From Photobacterium piscicola (GTDB lineage: Bacteria; Pseudomonadota; Gammaproteobacteria; Enterobacterales; Vibrionaceae): DNA of 64,000 nucleotides. The stretch spans positions 1 to 64,000 of the forward strand of contig NZ_FUZI01000002.1 in NCBI RefSeq assembly GCF_900166965.1, read 5' to 3'. Position numbers and translations under genes: made by a program. Below, piece by piece: positions 57,974 to 64,000 of the stretch. How positions within the stretch are numbered: the first letter of the stretch is position 1; every line of letters begins with the position of its first letter. The notes beneath the pieces are model-generated. The model did not search any database. It was not told where the DNA came from and saw nothing but the letters and a program-made list of their open reading frames with translations.

Positions 57974-59105
57974 CGATAACCTCATTCATAGCCAGAGCCA
58001 ACTGATGAATATCACTTTCATTATGATTGGCTGTCAGTGTTATTCGTAAACGTGCACTGTGTGGTGCAACGGTTGGTGGACGAATAGCCCCCACTTTAAT
58101 ACCCCGCTGTTGTAATTGAGCAGCGATCGCCATTGTTTGGCAACTATCACCAATAATCATTGGTTTAATAGGTGTGATCGTCGGTATAAGACTCCAACTA
58201 TTATCAAGATAATGATTTAAAGACTCAGACAATGTCTGTAACTTTTCTCGACGCCAAGATTGTGTCTGAATTAAGGTGCAAGCTTGACTTAATGCAGTCG
58301 CTTGAGCTGGAGGCATAGCTGTTGAATAGATATAATGACGAGCAAATTGCACTAGATATTCCGCGGTGTCTTGATTACACAATACCGCAGCACCTTGTAT
58401 ACCAAAGGCTTTACCAAAAGTAATAATCAATATATCAGCTTTTATACCTGCTTGATGACAACTCCCTTGTCCTTCATCTCCTAGTACACCACAGCCATGT
58501 GCATCATCAACCATCAACCAACTATGGTGTTGAGTTGTTATTTCTCGTAATGATGTTAGCGGCGCACAATCGCCATCCATACTAAAAACACCTTCTGTCA
58601 CCACCAATGATGCAGTTTCTACTTCCCGTTTTATCGTTGAGAGCTGTTGTTGTAACACTGCCATATCGTTATGAGCAAAACGCTTCATCTTTGCAGGTGA
58701 TAACATGCCCGCTTCAATTAAAGAAGCGTGATTAAGCTTATCTTGAAACAATTGATCCTGGGATTGTAATAGCGTAAAAAGCACCGCTTGGTTAGCACTA
58801 AAACCACTATTAAATAATAACGCGCGTTGATACCCCAACCATTCAGTTAATTGTTGTTCTAAATCCACATGTGGCGGTTGAAAACCAGTCACTAAAGGTG
58901 AAGCTGTACTACCCGCACCATATTTCGCCAACCCTTGTTGCCAAGCAGTGATAATTTTAGGCTCTTGTGCTAACCCAAGATAATCATTACTAGCAAAATT
59001 TAATATTTTTGAATTAACATCATGGCACTGTAATTGCCGATAAAGCCCTTGTTGCTGACGTGTGATAAGTGCTTGTTTATGGCGTTGATTAAAGAGAGGC
59101 ATCAT
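57963..59105 (-). CDS. bioF: 8-amino-7-oxononanoate synthase
   Basis: A 380-residue PLP-dependent alpha-oxoamine synthase condensing pimeloyl-ACP with alanine. [10 protein letters not shown] near 36-45, D-D-A-H-G near 191-195 and T-F-G-K-A near the PLP lysine region (about 222-226). The start is one of two adjacent ATGs inside the last codons of bioB; the longer frame to 59138 is rejected. Confidence 0.93.
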   Translation of the reverse strand: MMPLFNQRHKQALITRQQQGLYRQLQCHDVNSKILNFASNDYLGLAQEPKIITAWQQGLAKYGAGSTASPLVTGFQPPHVDLEQQLTEWLGYQRALLFNSGFSANQAVLFTLLQSQDQLFQDKLNHASLIEAGMLSPAKMKRFAHNDMAVLQQQLSTIKREVETASLVVTEGVFSMDGDCAPLTSLREITTQHHSWLMVDDAHGCGVLGDEGQGSCHQAGIKADILIITFGKAFGIQGAAVLCNQDTAEYLVQFARHYIYSTAMPPAQATALSQACTLIQTQSWRREKLQTLSESLNHYLDNSWSLIPTITPIKPMIIGDSCQTMAIAAQLQQRGIKVGAIRPPTVAPHSARLRITLTANHNESDIHQLALAMNEVIDAG

Positions 59106-60141
59106 AGAATATGTCATCTTTTGTTGGACGTGCCACAACCCGCTCTACGACTTGTTCTAATAATTCTTGAGCTTGAATATCATCAGGTTTTGCTACTTGA
59201 TGTTGGCTGTTAATCCCCAATTTAGCAAAGAGTTGCATATCTTTATCTTCACCTGGGTTTGGTGTGGTTAACAGCTTACAACCATAGAACACAGAATTTG
59301 CACCCGCCATAAAACACAAGGCCTGCATTTGCTCATTCATATCTTCTCGTCCCGCAGAAAGCCTTACCGCTGATTGTGGCATGATGATTCGAGCAACTGC
59401 AATAATACGAATAAAATCAAATGGATCGACATTCTCTGCATTTTCCAATGGCGTCCCTTTTACTTTAACCAGCATATTAATAGGCACACTTTCAGGATGA
59501 ACGGGCAAGTTGGCTAATTCCACTAGCAAACCGACACGATCTCGCGTGCTTTCTCCCATTCCGATTATGCCACCAGAACAAATTTTCATTCCTGCATCAC
59601 GCACATGTGCCAAGGTATCTAATCGGTCTTGATAAGTCCGTGTGGTAATAATATTGCCATAATACTCAGGAGACGTATCAAGATTATGGTTGTAATAATC
59701 CAACCCTGCCGCCGCTAATGTCTGAGCCTGATCGGTCGTGATCATACCCAGTGTCATGCATGTTTCTAGTCCCAGTTTTTTAACGCCTTGCACCATATCA
59801 AGCAAATATGGCATATCGCGATCTTTAGGGTTTTTCCATGCAGCTCCCATACAAAAACGTGTTGCTCCTGATTGCTTGGCTTTCAGTGCAGCATCCAACA
59901 CACGATCAACTTCTAATAAACGCTCTTTTTCTATATCAGTACGATAATGTGCGCTTTGGGGACAATATTTACAGTCTTCAGGGCAAGCACCTGTTTTAAT
60001 AGAAAGTAATGTACTGACTTGCACTTGATTCGGTTGATGAAATTGACGATGAACCTGTTGTGCTTCGAAAACTAAATCCATAAATGGTTTCTGAAATAAA
60101 GCTTGTACTTCCTCAACAGTCCAATTGCTACGAACGTCCAC
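59089..60141 (-). CDS. bioB: Biotin synthase
   Basis: A 350-residue radical SAM enzyme that inserts sulfur into dethiobiotin. The cluster motif C-P-E-D-C-K-Y-C near 53-60 and Y-N-H-N-L-D-T-S near 153-160 are conserved. A GTG start at 60141 with GAGGG upstream gives the E. coli-like length (346); the ATG at 60180 gives an unsupported N-terminal extension. Confidence 0.95.
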   Translation of the reverse strand: MDVRSNWTVEEVQALFQKPFMDLVFEAQQVHRQFHQPNQVQVSTLLSIKTGACPEDCKYCPQSAHYRTDIEKERLLEVDRVLDAALKAKQSGATRFCMGAAWKNPKDRDMPYLLDMVQGVKKLGLETCMTLGMITTDQAQTLAAAGLDYYNHNLDTSPEYYGNIITTRTYQDRLDTLAHVRDAGMKICSGGIIGMGESTRDRVGLLVELANLPVHPESVPINMLVKVKGTPLENAENVDPFDFIRIIAVARIIMPQSAVRLSAGREDMNEQMQALCFMAGANSVFYGCKLLTTPNPGEDKDMQLFAKLGINSQHQVAKPDDIQAQELLEQVVERVVARPTKDDIFYDASL

Positions 60142-60305
60142 AATACATCCCTCTTTTCTATTTTTATTATTCAAAAACACTCTATTGTTGATAAGTATAA
60201 AAACGATGTAGAGCCGCTTTTATACTGACATCACTCGTATAAAATTTAACCAAATAGAGATTTGCTCATCTTTAGTTGTTGGCTAGTCTACTAATAGTAC
60301 GTAGA

Positions 60306-60338
60306 CTGTCAACCTTGAATAATAATTTAGGTTTACTA
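60306..60338. promoter_or_regulatory. BirA-type biotin operator
   Basis: CTGTCAACC and GGTTTACTA, related to the consensus arms TTGTAAACC and GGTTTACAA, are separated by 15 bp. It lies between divergent bioA and bioB, and its right arm ends two bases before the bioA GTG, overlapping its likely ribosome-binding site. Confidence 0.75.
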
Positions 60339-60340
60339 GT

Positions 60341-61621
60341 GTGCATAAAAAACTCGCAATCGATATTGAATTCGATCAACGTCATATTTGGCATCCTTAC
60401 ACATCAACTATCAATCCGCTTCCATGTTACCCTGTAACTAATGCTAATGGGGTATATATTACCCTTGAAGATGGCACTCAATTAATTGATGGTATGGCTT
60501 CATGGTGGTCTGCAATTCATGGCTATAGTCACCCACACCTGACTGCAGTGGCTAAAAATCAACTGGATAAAATGTCACATGTTATGTTTGGCGGTATCAC
60601 TCACCAACCAGCGGTTGATCTCTGTAAAAAATTAGTATCAATGACACCACAAGGCTTAGATACTGTTTTTTTGGCCGATTCTGGTTCGGTTGCCGTAGAA
60701 GTTGCACTGAAAATGGCATTGCAATATTGGCATGCTAAAGGCCAATCTCGCGCTAAGTTTTTAACCCTTAGACATGGTTATCATGGCGATACTTTTGCTG
60801 CTATGTCAGTAACCGACCCTGATAACTCGATGCACAGTCTTTATAAAGACTTTGTTCCTGAACATATTTTTGCAGATTCTCCCCAATGTGGATTCAGGGA
60901 TGAATGGAATGAAGATGATATTAATGATTTCTCTGAAAAATTAACTCAACATCACCAACAGATTGCTGCCGTTATTTTAGAGCCAATAGTTCAAGGTGCA
61001 GGAGGAATGCGTTTATATCATCCAACCTATTTATGTCGAGTACGTGAATTATGTGATAATTATGGCGTATTATTAATTGCAGATGAAATTGCCGTCGGTT
61101 TTGGTCGTACGGGAAAACTGTTTGCCTGTGACCATGCCAATATTAGCCCTGATATTATGTGTGTAGGTAAAGCACTCACTGGCGGATATATGACATTATC
61201 AGCAACCATCACTCATAAAAAAATTGCAGATACAATATGCAGTGGTGATGCGGGGTGTTTTATGCATGGTCCAACATTTATGGGCAACCCTCTCGCCTGT
61301 GCCGTTGCTAATGCTAGCCTTGAAATACTAGAACAAAACCAATGGCAACAACAAGTTGCATCAATTGAAGAACAACTAGCAGCTGAATTACCCCCAATAG
61401 CAGCACTTGATAAAGTAAAACAAGTACGTTGGTTAGGTGCCATTGGTGTGATTGAATTACATCAACCCGTCAATATGGTTGAAATACAACAGGCTTTTGT
61501 TAATGCTGGCGTATGGATACGTCCTTTTGGAAAACTTGTCTATATTATGCCGCCTTATATTATTACATCAACACAACTCTCATGTTTAACTCAGGCAATA
61601 TACAAAGTATTAAATACATAA
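60341..61621 (+). CDS. bioA: Adenosylmethionine-8-amino-7-oxononanoate aminotransferase
   Basis: A 426-residue PLP aminotransferase transferring the SAM amino group to form 7,8-diaminopelargonate. Signals: W-H-P-Y-T-S near 17-22, H-V-M-F-G-G near 76-81, A-D-E-I-A near 246-250 and K-A-L-T-G-G with the PLP lysine near 276-281. It starts at a GTG directly after the BirA operator. A hairpin (61665-61694, AAGCAGAC / GTCTGCTT) follows it. Confidence 0.95.
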   Translation: MHKKLAIDIEFDQRHIWHPYTSTINPLPCYPVTNANGVYITLEDGTQLIDGMASWWSAIHGYSHPHLTAVAKNQLDKMSHVMFGGITHQPAVDLCKKLVSMTPQGLDTVFLADSGSVAVEVALKMALQYWHAKGQSRAKFLTLRHGYHGDTFAAMSVTDPDNSMHSLYKDFVPEHIFADSPQCGFRDEWNEDDINDFSEKLTQHHQQIAAVILEPIVQGAGGMRLYHPTYLCRVRELCDNYGVLLIADEIAVGFGRTGKLFACDHANISPDIMCVGKALTGGYMTLSATITHKKIADTICSGDAGCFMHGPTFMGNPLACAVANASLEILEQNQWQQQVASIEEQLAAELPPIAALDKVKQVRWLGAIGVIELHQPVNMVEIQQAFVNAGVWIRPFGKLVYIMPPYIITSTQLSCLTQAIYKVLNT

Positions 61622-61664
61622 TGCTATGTAGCTAAACAACCTTTTATTTTACCTTAGTATCATA

Positions 61665-61694
61665 AAGCAGACATTGTTCTATTTTAGTCTGCTT
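61665..61694 (+). terminator. Hairpin after bioA
   Basis: 8-bp stem AAGCAGAC / GTCTGCTT; only a short T stretch. Confidence 0.45.
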
Positions 61695-61788
61695 ATACTG
61701 ATTAAAGGTGCCCGACCAACATAATAATAACCATATATCGAGCGACGATTTCCTCATTAATCACTATGTATGTCTTAAGGTTATTATT

Positions 61789-62352
61789 ATGCAACTACCA
61801 CTTTTCCCCGTTGATATTTACTTACTACCTAACGGTATTTGCAAATTACAGATTTACGAACAACGTTATATTCGCTTAGTAAAACTCGCCACAGCTAACC
61901 ATCATGGTTTTGGCCTCTGTATGAAAATTGATGATAATCTTTGTCATTTTGGCACTCGAGTTATTATTACTGATTTTGATCCACTACCCAATGGCTTTAT
62001 GAGTATCACAATTCAAGGTACCGAAATGTTTTTGATTAATAATCATTGGCAAGATAACGATCGTCTTCATATCGGTGATACTTCACCCGTGCCTAACTGG
62101 CACAGTAAAAACATCACCTTCATTGATCAAAACATTTCAGATAACTTAAAACAACTGTTCCAGCAGCACCCAGATCATGCCAGTTATTACCCTGATCCAA
62201 AATTTGATGATATTACTTGGGTGTGTCAACGATGGCTTGAGATTTTGCCATTAGAAGTTAATCAGAAACAATGGTTCATGAGCCGTAACGATTGTAGTGC
62301 TGCATTATCTTTCTTACATACAGTGATTAATACTAATTCAAACTTAGAATAG
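61789..62352 (+). CDS. Lon N-terminal-domain protein
   Basis: A 187-residue protein with the substrate-binding domain of Lon protease only (LPLFPVD near 3-9; I-Y-E-Q-R-Y near 22-27). No ATPase or peptidase part. Start at 61789 chosen since TAAGG lies eight bases upstream; a frame from 61708 is not favoured. Similar stand-alone proteins are widespread in proteobacteria and of unknown function. Confidence 0.82.
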   Translation: MQLPLFPVDIYLLPNGICKLQIYEQRYIRLVKLATANHHGFGLCMKIDDNLCHFGTRVIITDFDPLPNGFMSITIQGTEMFLINNHWQDNDRLHIGDTSPVPNWHSKNITFIDQNISDNLKQLFQQHPDHASYYPDPKFDDITWVCQRWLEILPLEVNQKQWFMSRNDCSAALSFLHTVINTNSNLE

Positions 62353-62965
62353 ACCCTATTCTTAATAATCACCCCATAACTACACACTCAGTTATGAGTG
62401 AATATTTATTATGTTTAATAGTAAATGTCACAATCAATCAAAATAGTATTAATATATTATTATTTAATTCAATTAATATATTTAAAAATAACCAAATAGT
62501 ATTTATTATATTTCAATCAAGCACATTAAATGCATTATTAGTCGTAGATATTCAATTATTTATGGTTAAATAATCACTGTACTGATAATCATTATCCTTA
62601 ATGACAAGGAATAGTTTTATTAATTAAAATAATCACTTAAAACATTAGCTTATGTATGCAAACATATTGTTTCCAATATTGTTCTAATCACACTATCGGC
62701 TTATTTATATACTCTCCATAACAGATTGATTTTTTATAAGTATTTTTAATTTTATTGCTAACCGAATTTATATTCACATCACATTTAATTAATAAGTATG
62801 ATAAATACAGAAAAAAAATAGATAGAAAGTTTCTTTTTCATGCCTACAATAATCTCCCCACTGAGGTAATCAGTACAAAAAATACTATTCACATAGTAAT
62901 AATAATTAGAAATAAAATTCGTCTATTTGAATACGGAATAAGACGACTCAGCCAGGGAAAAAAAC
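62353..62965. promoter_or_regulatory. Long AT-rich leader of the lactate permease with Fur-like box
   Basis: A 613-bp gap. 62578-62596 matches the 19-bp Fur consensus at 16 of 19 positions, including an unbroken GATAATCATTATC. A 72-codon frame (62755-62973) reads through the lactate permease start and lacks an ATG and ribosome-binding site, so it is not called. The rest has no clear feature. Confidence 0.5.
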
Positions 62966-64000
62966 ATGCTTAATCTAGCAATATCTGTCATTCCAATTTT
63001 ATTATTAATTTGGATGATGACAAAAAAAAATGCGCTACCTTCACATGTTGCACTACCTTTAACAGCATTACTTATTGGTATCTTACAATTAATTTATTTT
63101 GGCACTAGCGGCCGATTATTAGCCGCAAACATTATTTCAGGCTCTTTATCAGCACTTACACCTATCTCTATTATTGCTGGTGCGATTTTATTAAATCGGA
63201 CCCTCTCAATTTCAGGCTGTGAAGATGTCATTAAACAATGGTTAGAAGGCATTAGTAAAAACCAAGTCGGTCAGTTAATGATCATTGGTTGGGCATTTGC
63301 TTTTATGATTGAAGGTGCTTCAGGATTTGGCACCCCCGCTGCCATTGCGGCTCCAATTCTTGTTGGACTCGGCTTTAACCCTTTACGGGTCGCCATGTTA
63401 GCGTTAGTCATGAACTCCGTTCCCGTTTCTTTTGGCGCAGTAGGAACACCAACATGGTTCGGGTTAGGTAACTTAGGGCTGTCTGATGCAGAACTGCTAC
63501 ACGTAGGTAGCTTATCTGCCATTATGCATACAGCTGCGGCGATAGTTATTCCAGTTATTGCCTTAACCTTTATTGTTAGTTGGCAACAAATTCGTCGCAA
63601 TATTATTTTTATTCAGCTAAGTATTTGGTCATGTACATTGCCGTATGTATGGCTTGCACAATGGAACTATGAGTTTCCAGCACTTATTGGTGGTGCTATT
63701 GGCTTAACATTATCAATACTATTTGCACGCTACAACATCGGCTTAGAAAAGAAAGTACCAATAGATACAGAAAAAACAACGGTTACTTTGCCATTTGGGC
63801 GCGTGTTTAAAGCCATGGCTCCTACCCTGTTACTGATCGTTATTTTAATTGTAACCCGCATTAAACAATTAGGATTAAAAGGCATGCTGAATGACGCAAC
63901 CCCAATGTGGAATTTCCACTTAGGTTTTGCCGACTTACACATAAGCCAAGCGTTAATTATTCACATTAGTCAAATTTTAGGTACTGACACCGCATGGGCA
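62966..64000 (+). CDS. lldP: L-lactate permease (LctP/LldP family), 3' end outside the window
   Basis: The first 345 codons of a lactate permease; the gene runs off the window, so it is not in a stop-to-stop ORF list. GGGA lies before the ATG. Multi-helix with E-G-A-S-G-F-G-T-P-A near residues 112-121 and A-V-G-T-P-T-W-F-G-L near 158-167, which are typical of the family. Expect about 550 residues in full. Confidence 0.85.
   Translation, partial: MLNLAISVIPILLLIWMMTKKNALPSHVALPLTALLIGILQLIYFGTSGRLLAANIISGSLSALTPISIIAGAILLNRTLSISGCEDVIKQWLEGISKNQVGQLMIIGWAFAFMIEGASGFGTPAAIAAPILVGLGFNPLRVAMLALVMNSVPVSFGAVGTPTWFGLGNLGLSDAELLHVGSLSAIMHTAAAIVIPVIALTFIVSWQQIRRNIIFIQLSIWSCTLPYVWLAQWNYEFPALIGGAIGLTLSILFARYNIGLEKKVPIDTEKTTVTLPFGRVFKAMAPTLLLIVILIVTRIKQLGLKGMLNDATPMWNFHLGFADLHISQALIIHISQILGTDTAWA

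Noticed and set aside
62755-62973. 72-codon frame before the lactate permease
   Set aside because: No ATG or ribosome-binding site; Lys/Ile-rich AT-driven composition; overlaps the real start of lldP.

Overview
This is a 64 kb stretch of an AT-rich gammaproteobacterial chromosome, almost certainly Vibrionaceae and most likely Photobacterium. That placement is an inference from gene content and protein similarity to E. coli and Vibrio families; no phylogeny was run. The window is mostly core or soft-core genome, with few signs of recent mobile DNA.

Layout. 1-10 kb: a 9-bp minisatellite, a POT peptide transporter, a high-potential iron-sulfur protein behind a Fur-like box, the Hsp70-like YegD, a DsbA-like lipoprotein, the YidE transporter, BtuCD and AstE. 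10-19 kb: the translation block thrS-infC-rpmI-rplT and the pheST-ihfA block, on the same strand but separated by three opposite-strand genes (two paralogous small membrane proteins and a GNAT acetyltransferase). 19-28 kb: YqfB, a fructosamine-kinase-like protein, riboflavin synthase, a four-gene polyprenyl-phosphate-sugar glycosylation operon (GT2/GtrA/PIG-V-like), NorM and a lipoprotein. 28.7-29.1 kb: four tandem tRNA-Val(GAC) genes with near-identical spacers. 29-36 kb: ApbE, AbgT plus peptidase T, and an alkaline phosphatase behind a PhoB-type box. 35.6-39.4 kb: a TetR-HlyD-ATPase-permease efflux operon of the YbhGFSR type. 39-45 kb: an amino acid/antiporter-type permease, cysteine desulfidase plus RidA, AzlCD and an EamA exporter. 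45-52 kb: LprI-like protein, a CorC/HlyC-family CBS protein with a foldable leader, a secreted two-module chitin-binding-type protein, two paralogous double-CxxC proteins flanking tRNA-Ser(TGA) with 3'-tRNA repeats, an Ap4A phosphorylase-like enzyme and a membrane TPR protein. 52-55 kb: an orphan Wza-type exporter and a 1.5 kb AT-rich gap. 55-64 kb: HtpX, the divergent biotin locus bioA/bioBFCD with a BirA-type operator, a Lon-N-domain protein, and the 5' part of an L-lactate permease cut by the window end.

How genes work together. Biotin synthesis is complete from BioC through BioB. Cysteine desulfidase and RidA form a logical pair because the first releases the 2-aminoacrylate that the second clears. 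BtuC and BtuD are two parts of the B12 importer; BtuF and BtuB are not in the window. The GT2/GtrA/PIG-V operon looks like a complete lipid-linked sugar transfer module whose acceptor is unknown.

Most noteworthy for follow-up: the GtrAB/PIG-V operon, the 78-bp repeats carrying tRNA-Ser 3' ends, the paralogous CxxC proteins beside the Ap4A phosphorylase, the possible structured leader of the CorC-like gene, the 9-bp minisatellite, and Fur-like boxes before the HiPIP and the lactate permease. All start sites quoted were chosen by reading ribosome-binding sites and family N-termini by eye.
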